DNA of 64,000 nt from Coffea arabica. Its lineage: Eukaryota > Streptophyta > Magnoliopsida > Gentianales > Rubiaceae. This document shows positions 24,060 through 33,749 of this stretch, piece by piece. The stretch is from the NCBI RefSeq assembly GCF_036785885.1, contig NC_092310.1:4340001-4404000 (forward strand), written 5' to 3'. The translations under genes were made by a program, and so were the position numbers. The stretch's first letter is position 1, and each line of letters starts with the position of its first letter. The notes beneath the pieces were generated by a model. It was not told the origin of the DNA. It searched no databases and worked only from the letters and a program-made list of their open reading frames with translations.

Positions 24060-24988
24060 TTTGCTAATCATATGGATACGTGTGAGAGTCATTGTGGTTA
24101 TAATCTGTAAAATATTCCTTTCTGACTCATCCTGCGTTTGGATAGATGCATAAATTAGGGAAGAATAAACTAATCTAGGGGCAGACTTTTCCTCAAAATG
24201 GAAAAAAAAAAAGGAAAAAGAAAGAAAAAATAGACTAGGAGTAAACTAAACCTAGTAATTGCCATGAATGATGGCTGGTTTGGTTTGGTTTGGTAGGTGA
24301 AGTATTGAGAAGCAAGTAAATGGAACAATACAAAAGGACATAAATTTGGAAAAGAATGCCTTTCGTTTGGAGATTCAACATGTAGCACACAATTACTTTT
24401 GGCATCCCAAGATTAGGTTAGACATGGAGCCAGAATTTTCTTATTCTTCCTTTTTTTTTTTTTTTTGGTTTTCTTCACTTGATATAAAAAAAAAAAGATA
24501 GAAACGTGAGAAAACTTTTAATTATAAAGCAGACATCCTTAGTCAATCTTGGTGTAGTATATTGATGTCTCATTAAGCTGGTCAATTCAATGGCTAAAAA
24601 GTTTTTAAAGCTTGTTACTACTTTAATATTTGCAGGCACTTAGTTTTCTTCATTAAAAAAAAAATGGTAAATGTTTGGCCGCTTTTTTTCCCCTTAGTAA
24701 ACCACTTACAAGTCTATGTCTTTTTTTCTAAAAGGTTAATTTCTTAAAACTAACTAAACGCAATTTCAGGAAATATGAAAGCATATAGTTCAAATGGGGT
24801 AGGAATTGAATAGCAGTATCTCCTCAATCAATGAAACACAATAGGTTAAAGATGTAAATTATTGTCACTAATTTTTACCACAAATCGCTGTCAATTGTTC
24901 GACTTCATCCATAGAACTGTTGGTATCTGTGTTTCGAATTTTCTCAAGGTTTCTTTGGCATTGAAATAGTGAAATATACTTAATGAAG
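24060..24988. other. Intergenic, no recognisable gene
   Basis: AT-rich, with poly-T and poly-A tracts near 24455 and 24490. No element ends or coding sequence were recognised. Confidence 0.45.
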
Positions 24989-24998
24989 TAGGAGCGAA

Positions 24999-25873
24999 CG
25001 CCAATTTAATTAGTCCCTAAACTATATTACTAAAACCAAAATAGTCCTTAAACTTTTTTATGAATCAATTTAGTCCCTCAATTATTTTGACAAAGCTGAC
25101 GTAGTTCTTAAAATGTATCATGATTGAATTTAGTCCCTAAACTATTTTACTTAAGCTGAAATAGTTCCTCAAGTGTATATATACGGCCAATTTGGTCCTT
25201 ATTTGGTTTATTCACTCGATTTATGGACTTTCTGCAAAGGACAAAATAGGAAATCTATTCATTTTTCTTATTAAAACAATACAAAAACAGATATTTGTTG
25301 CGAAATGAACAATGAAATTGAATATTATGGAAAGTAAAAGAAATAGAGCTTCTTATGAAGGGGAAAAAAAAGAGAAGCCGATGCTCAAAATAAAAATTGA
25401 TATGGATCCGATTCAACCATTAAATGAAGAAAAGAGAAAAAAACACAACAATAGTATGCAAAGAGTTGGAAAACAATATGCTAACATCATGATTACCCTT
25501 TTAAGAAATAAAGTTGAAAGAAACTCGCTTTCTATATGATTCAATTTTGTTGCCGATTTGTTGATAAATATTATTTATCTACTACTTCAGTGAGGGGTAT
25601 GGCTAGATTACCTATTGTACCCTTGATTATTGGTGCAGAAAGTTAATAAATTAGGTAGATTGGCACAATAAGGACCAAATTTGCCACATAAAAATACAGT
25701 TGAAGGACTATTTCGACTTAAGTAAAATAGTTCAAGGACTAAATTAGCTCATGATAAAGTTTAAGGACTATTTCAATTTTATTAAAATAGTTGAGGGACT
25801 AAATTGCCTCATAATAAAGTTTAAGAACTATTTTTATTTTAGCAAAATAGTTTGAGGACTAAAAGGCCATTAT
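24999..25873. mobile_element. Fold-back element with internally repetitive arms
   Basis: Two arms of about 230 bp (24999-25230 and 25655-25873) are inverted relative to each other. Within each arm the motif TAGTCC(C/T)T(A/C)AACTAT or its complement recurs about four times, spaced about 50-60 bp apart. The flanks TAGGAGCGAAC and TAGGAGCAAC give an imperfect duplication of about 9 bp, which fits a Mutator-like fold-back element. The loop has no recognisable gene, and the open frame 25312-25539 is low complexity. Confidence 0.7.
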
Positions 25874-26015
25874 TAGGAGCAACTGTCACTTCAGTTAACA
25901 ACATATAGCTGAAGTTTTTATTTTTGGTATGCAAAATACAAATTAGTACAAAGGTTATATTAATCTTGTTCTCTTCAGTTTCAAAATTTGTGAAATTCTT
26001 ATTTGTTCAAGAGGT

Positions 26016-26111
26016 TTTTTTTTTATTTTTTGTAAGTTGGATGTTTTGAATCCAGAACTTCCTACTTACAATCCCTCTTACATTACTATCCAGCCCAACC
26101 CTCCCTCTGAA
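26016..26111 (-). mobile_element. tRNA-derived SINE, same family as 11232-11351
   Basis: The T-rich start and the following GTAAGTTGGATGTTTTGAATC and CCCAACCCTCCCTC parallel the SINE at 11232-11351. Flanking AAGAGGT repeats (26009-26015 and 26112-26118) form a short target duplication. It is more diverged than the other copy. Confidence 0.6.
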
Positions 26112-26216
26112 GAGGTATCATTACTGTCATAGCATAAAGTGAAATTTTTATATTTTTTTAATGAGGCAATTTGAGAGTTAAAGGAAAACTTAAAAATATT
26201 TAGGGTGTGCAAATAT

Positions 26217-27006
26217 TATAAGTGGCAAACCAATCCATTTAACTAAATTTATCCATACCCGCCCATGAATAGATGAGTATGGGTATCTTAAATTTTTGTA
26301 TATGGGTAATAAATGGGTATTATTGAGTAATCCATCAAACCCAATTAACCCATTTAAAATTTTCTTCCCCCAAGCCTCCTCTCTTTCCCTACCTTTTTTT
26401 TTTTCAAAATTTTCATTTTGTCATGATGTTAACTACTTTTGCTTCATTATTATTATTATTTGTTGGTTTTATCTTATCATTTTATTTTCTCTTAGTTTGT
26501 TTACTTGCTCATTTTTCAACATTACCAATTTATGATAAGTTTTAACCTCTTTTCTTATCTTTCGAAAATGAAATTTTAAATTTATATATGAAAAAAATGT
26601 TAGAAAATTTTTGGATTAAGTTTTTATATTAACTTTTATAGTACTTAGTTCAAAATTTTATATTCTTATTATTCAATTATTAAATAATATGTAATTTTGC
26701 GACATAGACTATGAATGGAAAAAAATTGATAATTAGATTTATTGAGCATTATAAGTAAATATTTAAAACTAATGATGGGTGCAAAGAGCGGTATAATTTG
26801 GTAACTTAGTTTGCAAAAGTGAATTTAAATGATTTTCCAAAAAGTTAAAATAAATGGGTTATAAATGGATAATTGGATTACCCAAATCATTTTTTGACTT
26901 TCCCATTTATATCCATCAAATTAAATGGGTATAAATGAGTTAACTTACTTATACCCATTACCCATTTTACCCAAATCCGCCCAAGTCACCCATTTTGACA
27001 CTTCTG
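26217..27006. mobile_element. Non-autonomous hAT-like element (ATGGGTA-rich), copy 1
   Basis: The ends TATAAGTGGCAAACC and, on the other strand, CAGAAGTGTCAAAATGGGTG are decayed forms of TAGAGGTGGC/TAGAGGTGTC. Flanks GCAAATAT (26209-26216) and CCAAATAT (27007-27014) form an 8-bp duplication with one mismatch. Subterminal repeats are AATGGGTAT-like. The same element in opposite orientation is at 50330-51158, matching over most of its length. Confidence 0.78.
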
Positions 27007-27045
27007 CCAAATATGATATGAAAAAGTTTTAAGCTGCAACAAATG

Positions 27046-27802
27046 TAGAGGTGGCAAAATGGGCAGGATGGGCGGGATTTGCTTGGGTTTAAGATGGAAC
27101 CGAGTCATATGGGTTTGGGCCCAACCTTACCCATATATGTTTTGGGACTAATTTGGGCGGGATCACTTTGGGATGGGTTTAGATTGATCCCGCCCAATAC
27201 CCAAATATATTTTCTATATATATTTTTTCTTTAATTTATTTTTTTTATTTTTTATATAATTTTAATATTTTTGATTTATTAAATTTCTTTTAGTTTTATT
27301 AAATAAACATGCAAGTGCTTTATACTCAGGATTATCACTAAAAATTGGATTAACAAATAAAGGAAAAGATAGATATACAATCATGACTATAAAAATTGTT
27401 AAAGATAATTTTTGAATCTAAGACTCCGTTTGGATTGGCTATTTTTTCAAAAAATAAGTTTTTCAAATACAATGTTACAGTAATATACAATAACTCAAAA
27501 AACATTTCATCCATATTAGTATATCAAATATTTCAAAAAAATTTTATAGTAAAAATTTTTCATATACACTAATACAATAAAATATTTCAAAAACACCCCT
27601 AAAAAATAGTTAATCCAAACGGAGCCCTTGCTATTTGAGCCCAATGGGTACCCAAGCATTTTCCAAAATTTCCCATCAATTAATGGGTACAATTGGGATT
27701 TGTCCCATTTTAAACCCAATATTAAATTTCAATACCCATCCCGCCCAAAGTCTCAATGGGCATGGGTAACCCATTGGGACTTGGGACAAATTGCCACCTC
27801 TA
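27046..27802. mobile_element. Non-autonomous hAT-like element, TAGAGGTGGCAA ends
   Basis: Left end TAGAGGTGGCAAAATGGGC; right end on the other strand TAGAGGTGGCAATTTGTCCC. A perfect 8-bp duplication AACAAATG lies at 27038-27045 and 27803-27810. Subterminal regions repeat TTGGGC/CCCAAT motifs. It is interrupted by a small MITE at 27422-27626 and lies only 32 bp from the previous element. Confidence 0.88.
27422..27626. mobile_element. Small MITE nested in the 27046-27802 element
   Basis: GACTCCGTTTGGATTGGCTA at the left end and, on the other strand, GGCTCCGTTTGGATTAACTA at the right end form terminal inverted repeats about 200 bp apart. No coding sequence. The target duplication is unclear. 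Confidence 0.65.
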
Positions 27803-27810
27803 AACAAATG

Positions 27811-28245
27811 TTATGTATTCTTTCGCCTTAAAAAAAATCACATGATTTCACAATAACTATTATAAATGTCATCGCTCATTGCTAAGAAATCTTTGATAGG
27901 AGAATAATAATAATAATAATAAACGTTTACAGCTTTGTTTATTCTGCCGCTGGCAAAACTGAATGTTCGAATTTGACATTCGATGCGTCTCGTAGTGGTA
28001 TGGCAATGTTGGGTTTCGTTGAAGCGTCGGAGCATAACAAAACCAAATCCATTTAAGAGACAAGAAAAGAAACACACACACACACACTGTCCTATTGTTC
28101 AGTAGGTGGGTCAAATATGCATTTACCGGAGAGGTGCAAAGACACGAGGTGGGCTGTCTACTGGCTGCTTTTGCAGTATACTGTCATCGTAAAAATTGTG
28201 ACTTCCACCCACCTTTGGTATCAAAAAATCAAATTATTAATAATG
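27811..28245. other. Intergenic, TAA and CA microsatellites
   Basis: Contains a (TAA)n run near 27902-27921 and a (CA)n run near 28070-28087. No gene or element end was recognised. Confidence 0.5.
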
Positions 28246-28257
28246 AATTTTTGACAA

Positions 28258-28423
28258 GTCGCTTGGGTTAGCTCAGATGGTCTCGGGATAGTTTAGTTGG
28301 ATCCCGAGGTCATGTATTCGACTCACCTCTCTACTGTTTATGTATTTTTGGAAGGCGGGGTGCACAGACACAAGGAGATTAGTCTAACAAAGTTGGGATA
28401 CTTCCTGTGTTGAAAAAAAAAAA
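28258..28423 (+). mobile_element. tRNA-derived SINE
   Basis: The head contains a box-A-like TTAGCTCAGATGG and, 45 bp later, a box-B-like GTATTCGACTCACC, the two internal polymerase III promoter boxes. The body then runs unlike any tRNA to an A tail near 28413-28423. Flanks TTTTTGACAA (28248-28257) and a T-extended TTTTTGACAA ending at 28436 form a direct repeat. This is not a functional tRNA gene because the cloverleaf cannot be completed. Confidence 0.75.
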
Positions 28424-28436
28424 TTTTTTTTGACAA

Positions 28437-29340
28437 ACATAAATCTCAGCAACCAAAGAGGAGATGAAATAAAAGAATGGGGTGTGGCACTAACGTTTAT
28501 TTCTGGATAGAGGGAGATGATATTACAGTAAAAATTCACTATTATGCTCTTTATTTGTGTATTTATTGAACTAATTAAGCATTGTAGTTTTATATCAAAC
28601 AGTTGCACCGCAAACAAGAAAATCCAGGAATATAGGATGGCATTTTTGAACCATGAAATACTCGATTTTGACTCTGGTTGAAGGTGTAACTGTGTAACCG
28701 AGTGGCTATTAGGACTATATATAGCAGAAAGAAAAAATAGAAAAATAGCTCTTAGGAGCAAGATTTTTTGAACTTAATAGAAAAGTGGAATAACCTATGT
28801 TGACGTAAGAGATTTTGTCACTTGGCATTATCTTTGTGACGTAATACATAAAACATCAGCAAACTAAGAAACCAAAAATTCCAAATTGAAGAACTCTAAA
28901 ACGGGATTCTTATTTCTTCTTTTCTTTTCTTTTCTTTCTTTTTTTTTTTTTTGGTAATTCCGAGTCTAAGGTAGTGAGAAAGTGTGGATGTGGTTTCCGT
29001 AAATAACTTTTGCTAAAGAACTTCAATATAACAAGCAGGGGCAATAACACAAATTGCATCGGTAAAAATCTTTTTATTTCCACCTACACACCTCAGAAAG
29101 AAGAAAGATTAGGAAATAGATTTATTTTTTTGTCTGCCTTTATTTCTGCAAATAGATTTATTTTCTTTTTCCTCCGTTTATCTAATAATACTTTTGTGCA
29201 TTTTGATGCTTCTCCATTTATTTTTTCCTGTGAAATCACTTAGACAAATTCCTACAATATGACTTATTACACATGTTTGAAGAGTGAGTCTGGCAGTGAG
29301 GCTCCATATTGAAACCGTGGATCGGAAGAGCTCGAATTCA
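28437..29340. other. Intergenic, no recognisable gene
   Basis: AT-rich. Short frames on both strands (28384-28761, 29010-29243) lack recognisable domains. A pyrimidine tract lies near 28915-28952. Confidence 0.4.
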
Positions 29341-29760
29341 GCCATTCTTTTTGAATCCGCACATGGTTTGAAAGTATGCGTGTGTTAAGGGTTGAAAATT
29401 GACCTAATTATTACATTTTATACCAGACTGCAATCTACGTACGGAGTCAATTGAAGTTGGTGGTTGGTAGAATAAGTTTTCTTTTGACACCTTCAATATA
29501 CTCAAGAGTTAATCTTTGCAGGATGAATTAAACTTAAACCCCCTTATAAAAACCCTTGTCTCACTTTGCCCATGTCAACTTTATTTATTATCACATACCC
29601 CCTTTTAAAAGTTGAGGGAGAAAAGTGACCCTCAATTCGTTTATTCTTTAATTTCTTTCGTGTTTCCTTCTAATTTTTTCTTCTCTTTCGTTTCTTCTAA
29701 AATAGAACGTATTGATAAAACCTCAATGATTGTTTTCTAACCTGCATATAGTAACAAATA

Positions 29761-30146
29761 CTCCCTCTATTCCAAAATATTTTTCACACTTCGAGACTTG
29801 AACTTATTTTCAACTGTGCCAAGATTTCAAATAATTTTGATCTGAGTCCCAGCAATACCCTTCTTCAGTTTCTATGTATTAAGATGTGTGGAACCCAAGT
29901 CTTAGGAATGTTTCCTAACTGTTTTTTGGGAAAGCATCTTGCACGACCATTGTTTGCATTTGCTGTGAGACTTATGCATATCAAGTGCAATTCTTGTTGT
30001 TTCTTGGGGCCTGCTGAAAAATTAAAAGAAACGTGTACATTTAAGTGGAAATGGATGAAAGTTTTCATTGCTAATTGTGATAAGTGACATTAATTTTGAA
30101 ACAGTTCAAAGAGTAAAACATGATACTTTTAATGGGATGAAATAAG
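29761..30146. mobile_element. Decayed Stowaway-type MITE
   Basis: Begins CTCCCTCTATTCC after TA (29759-29760). The right end, on the other strand, begins CTTATTTCATCCCATT, flanked by TA at 30147-30148. Internally it resembles the MITE at 14376-14785 weakly (CTTCGAGACTTGAAC vs CTTTGGGAGCTGAAC). It lies 1.9 kb upstream of copy 3. Confidence 0.65.
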
Positions 30147-30692
30147 TAACAAGATAATTGAATAACAACGTACTACTTTATATATAATAAGTAAACCCAT
30201 TATGTCCATATTGAATAACAAGATAATTGACCAACGTACTACTTTATATATAATATCACATTACTTGTGTTTCATGAGCATATTCAGTTGAATATTGAAT
30301 TACAACAATTCGAGTAAATATACTATAGTTCATGATAAACCATTTATTGGAAGTGAAAATTAGAAATAAAGAAATTGTACTAGAATTGAGAGAATGGTAA
30401 TAAAGAAATCGATGAATTCATTCCAAGTATGCAAGTGAGAGCAAACATGTAGGAAAGTAGTGGCAAAAAGAAAGAAAAAAAAGACAAGACCAGAAATAAA
30501 GGAAGAAGGGGAAACATAAGAAAAAGAAACAAAGGTTGTGGCATCAAGAATTTGAGGTTCTATGTTCAAATTCCTCCTTCTTCACAGTGAATGAAAGGAA
30601 AAGAAGTATAAGCGAAAAGAAAGGAAAAGGGAAAAGAAGCATCAAAAGAAAAGAAAAATAGCATAACACTAAAGGCATATTTGTCCAATAAC

Positions 30693-31752
30693 CATAGTTA
30701 TTAAAGCCAACTTGATACGAGGACCGAGTTGGCGGGTCAGTGGTTCAGCAGGCGGGTCACGCTATATAATAAAAAAAATATAATTAAATAAACATATAAA
30801 TTATAATATAACTACATCAATTCTTAACTATTAAAAAGTCATAACCTATTCATATTTCATAGTTCATACACACAAGCTATACATATACATATTCTTTAGT
30901 TCATAAATTCATATTGATATTATATACAAATATAAATGATAAATCTAAATGTCAAAGAAAGAAATAAGCTCTAATTCCCAAATTCCTTTTCAATTTTTCT
31001 CATCTAATTGTCAAAAAGATGACAATGCCCATGCTGGTGTGGCTGATCAAATTAAAAAATTGGATAAAAAGGTAACTTCAGAAAAATTTCCAAAACTCGT
31101 CGGGTTTAGCGGGTCACCGATCGACTGTCCGGGTCAAACGATTCAAAGCGAGTCATGTGCAATTCCAATCCAATTGTTAAATCGGCGTGATTCCATGGCC
31201 GGTCCACTGATTTGACTCATTCAACTGCCTGGATTAGGGGTGTTTCGCGAATCGAGCCGCTCGCGAGCCGATCGCGAGCGGCTCGAATACGAGCTCGACT
31301 CGAGCTCGTCAATATCGAGTTCGAGTCGAGCTCGAGCCAATTAAGTCGATCTCGAGCTCAAAAACATTAAGCTCGTTGGCTCGCGAGCTCAATTATATTT
31401 TTATTTTTTATTTTTTATTTTTTATTTAATAGTAAATTACATATATATCCCTAATATTTTATTGTTTGTTAAAAAAATTATTATTTTATTCATTTTTAAA
31501 AATAAATATTTATTTTTTATTTTTTAAAAATAAAATAGTTATTATTATTTTTTTATTTTTTAAGCTCGAGCTCGAGCTCGACTCGAATTTGACTCGAGCT
31601 CGAGCTCGAGCTTGATATTTTGAGCTCGTCGAGCTCGAGCTCGAGCTCGAGTTTCACAAAATTAACTCGAGCTCGGCTCGTTTAGCCAAAGCTCGACTCG
31701 AACTCGGCTCGTTTGCACCCCTAGCCTGGTTGGGCCGGATTTAATAACTATG
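30693..31752. mobile_element. Inverted-repeat element in the copy-3 upstream region
   Basis: The ends CATAGTTATTAAAGCC and, on the other strand, CATAGTTATTAAATCCGGCC are terminal inverted repeats. The flanks CCAATAAC and TGAATAAC agree in 6 of 8 positions. It contains ACGGGTC/GGGTCA-type subterminal repeats and is itself interrupted by the hAT-like element at 31235-31723. The corresponding place upstream of copy 2 (near 12010) has no insert. Its end lies about 210 bp before the TATA box of copy 3. Confidence 0.75.
31235..31723. mobile_element. Non-autonomous hAT-like element, CTCGAG-rich
   Basis: Left end TAGGGGTGTTTCGCGAATCG; right end on the other strand TAGGGGTGCAAACGAGCCG. Flanks GCCTGGAT (31227-31234) and GCCTGGTT (31724-31731) form an 8-bp duplication with one mismatch. 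Both sides are dense in CTCGAGCTCG repeats like those of the 18739-24003 transposon, with a 150-bp AT-only middle. No coding sequence. Confidence 0.85.
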
Positions 31753-31962
31753 TGAATAACACTTCAAATTCAAGCAAAAGGGGTTTAAAGTGCTGATAGA
31801 CAAAATTCAAGGGGGTTTCAGTGGAATTCATTCATGATCGTATTATCTTTAAAACCCTTGGCTAACATGTTTTGGTCAAAAAGGTACTTTTTTAATATTC
31901 CTTACTTTGAATAATGACATAACGTACTAACCAAGGCCAGAACTTGACGTACTTCCAACTAC

Positions 31963-31970
31963 TATAAATA
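31963..31970 (+). promoter_or_regulatory. TATA box of F6'H copy 3
   Basis: TATAAATA within AACTACTATAAATAGCC, about 108 bp upstream of the start codon, a near-consensus plant TATA box. Copy 2 has CATAAATA at the aligned place. Confidence 0.75.
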
Positions 31971-32077
31971 GCCTACCAAGGCATTCGCCATGAACCATCG
32001 AGTCCTTTGCTGCCTTGTTCATTCTTCATTAAGCCAGTCTTTCTACCTTCCTTCAAATCTTCAAATTATCTACACCA

Positions 32078-33749
32078 ATGGCTCCATCATTACCTATGGA
32101 TCCCAACACATGGGATGTGATTAGTTTTGCCGTAGACAAGGCTCATGGGGTTAAGGGTCTAGCTGACTTAGGCCTTGAGACTTTACCTAAGCAGTATATT
32201 CAACCTCCTGAAGAACAAATCATCCACAGTACCGTAGTTACCGAAAATTCAATCCCTGTCATTGATTTGTCAAACTGGAATGATCCAATGGTTGCTGAAC
32301 AAATTTGCAATGCAGCTGAAAAATGGGGATTCTTCCAAATTGTTAACCATGGCATCCCTATTGAAGTTTCAGAAAATGTCAAGGAGGCTACTCGTCAGTT
32401 CTTTGGATTGCCTGCTGAGCAAAAAAATAAGCACTCGAAAGATAATTCACCAACCAACAATGTGAGATATGGAACCAGTTTCACTCCTAAGGCCGAGAAG
32501 GCTTTGGAGTGGAAAGATTTTCTTAGTCTCTTCTATGTTTCGGATGATGAGGCTGCAGCACAATGGCCCTCTGCATGCAGGTTCGATTTAGCAATTTTGC
32601 AAACCGTATTTTGTAAATCGGCATCAGTTATAACTTATGAACTTGAAAAGTTGTGTACAACTACTTTCTATAATTTTTTTCATGGCTACAAGAGAAGCAT
32701 GATGTTCATAAAAATATATATATGGCTAATATTGCTTTGCATTCACAAAGATTTTGAGTTCGACGAACCCAAAAAAAAAAAAAAAAAGATTTTGAGTTTG
32801 ATTCTTTGCATTAAAAAAAACCAAATATTAAAATTTAGAAAGCCACTTTTGCCTAGTAATTAGTAGTTGAATAAGCAATTAGACATTAGCCATTGAACCT
32901 AGCAGAGAATTTTTTATTGCCAGAGTATCTATGTTTCACGATTTAATACCAGAATTGGCATTTAGCAACCAATTAAATGATTATGAGATGTAAACAAAAG
33001 TGCAGGTGTTAATATTGTCATAAATATTTATCAAAGGTTCTAATATCGATGTCCCAAACTTTCTATGGTGCAAGGTGGTTGATCAGCCAACAAAATGTAT
33101 GCAATAAAAGCTTGGACTAATGCTACTATTCTAATTCCAATTACTAATATTATGGACTATTTTTGTTATTTACAGGAACGAAGCATTGGATTTTATGAAG
33201 AAGTCTGAGTTTGTAATCCGAAGGCTACTGCAGGCTTTGATGAAAGGACTGAATGTGAAGGAGATTGATGAAACCAAAGAATCGCTCTTCATGGGTTCAA
33301 AAAGAATTAACCTTAACTATTATCCCAAATGTCCTGAGCCCGAGTTAACTGTTGGCGTAGGTCGTCACTCAGACGTATCAACACTAACAATCCTTCTTCA
33401 GGATGATATTGGAGGGCTCTATGTGAAAAAACTGGACAGTGATGCATGGGTTCATGTCCCTCCAATTAATGGAGCAATTGTGATCAATGTTGGTGATGCA
33501 CTTCAGATTCGAAGCAATGGTAAGTACAAGAGTGTTGAGCACCGTGTGATTGCAAATGGGATCAAGAATCGGATTTCTGTACCAATTTTTGTGAACCCTA
33601 GGCCTAGTGACATTATTGGTCCTTTGCCAGAAGTTCTTGAGAGTGGAGAGAAACCAATATACAAGCAAGTTCTGTATTCGGACTATGTCAAGCATTTCTT
33701 CAGAAAAGCTCACGATGGAAAGGAAACAGTTGACTTTGCCAAGATTTGA
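32078..33749 (+). CDS. F6'H1-like: Feruloyl-CoA 6'-hydroxylase-like dioxygenase, copy 3
   Basis: Third complete copy, 358 aa, exons 32078-32580 and 33176-33749 with a 595-bp GT-AG intron in the same Arg codon. Iron ligands H232, D234 and H290 and the RIS at 300-302 are intact. Compared with copies 1 and 2 it has Ala for Gly in the N-terminal DK(G/A)HGVKGL, Ser for Leu in PIEV(L/S)E, and, ten residues before the last iron ligand, Arg for Leu at 280 plus Lys for Arg at 284 (IRSNGKYKS vs ILSNGRYKS). Leu at 280 is also present in copies 1 and 2, so the Arg is the odd change and could alter activity. The predicted reaction is 6'-hydroxylation of feruloyl-CoA. A possible polyadenylation signal AATAAA is at 33805-33810. 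If the intron were retained, the frame would stop at 32863, losing the catalytic half. Confidence 0.92.

Noticed and set aside
29865-30087. Paired open frames on both strands
   Set aside because: They lie inside a decayed Stowaway-type MITE (29761-30146) and show no domain.
31260-31700. CTCGAG repeat arrays as a CRISPR-like or regulatory array
   Set aside because: They are subterminal repeats of a hAT-like element with TIRs and an 8-bp target duplication in a plant genome.
32078-32863. 261-aa single-exon protein at copy 3
   Set aside because: It is exon 1 reading through a normal GT-AG intron. The continuation after residue 167 is intronic, and the true partner exon is at 33176.
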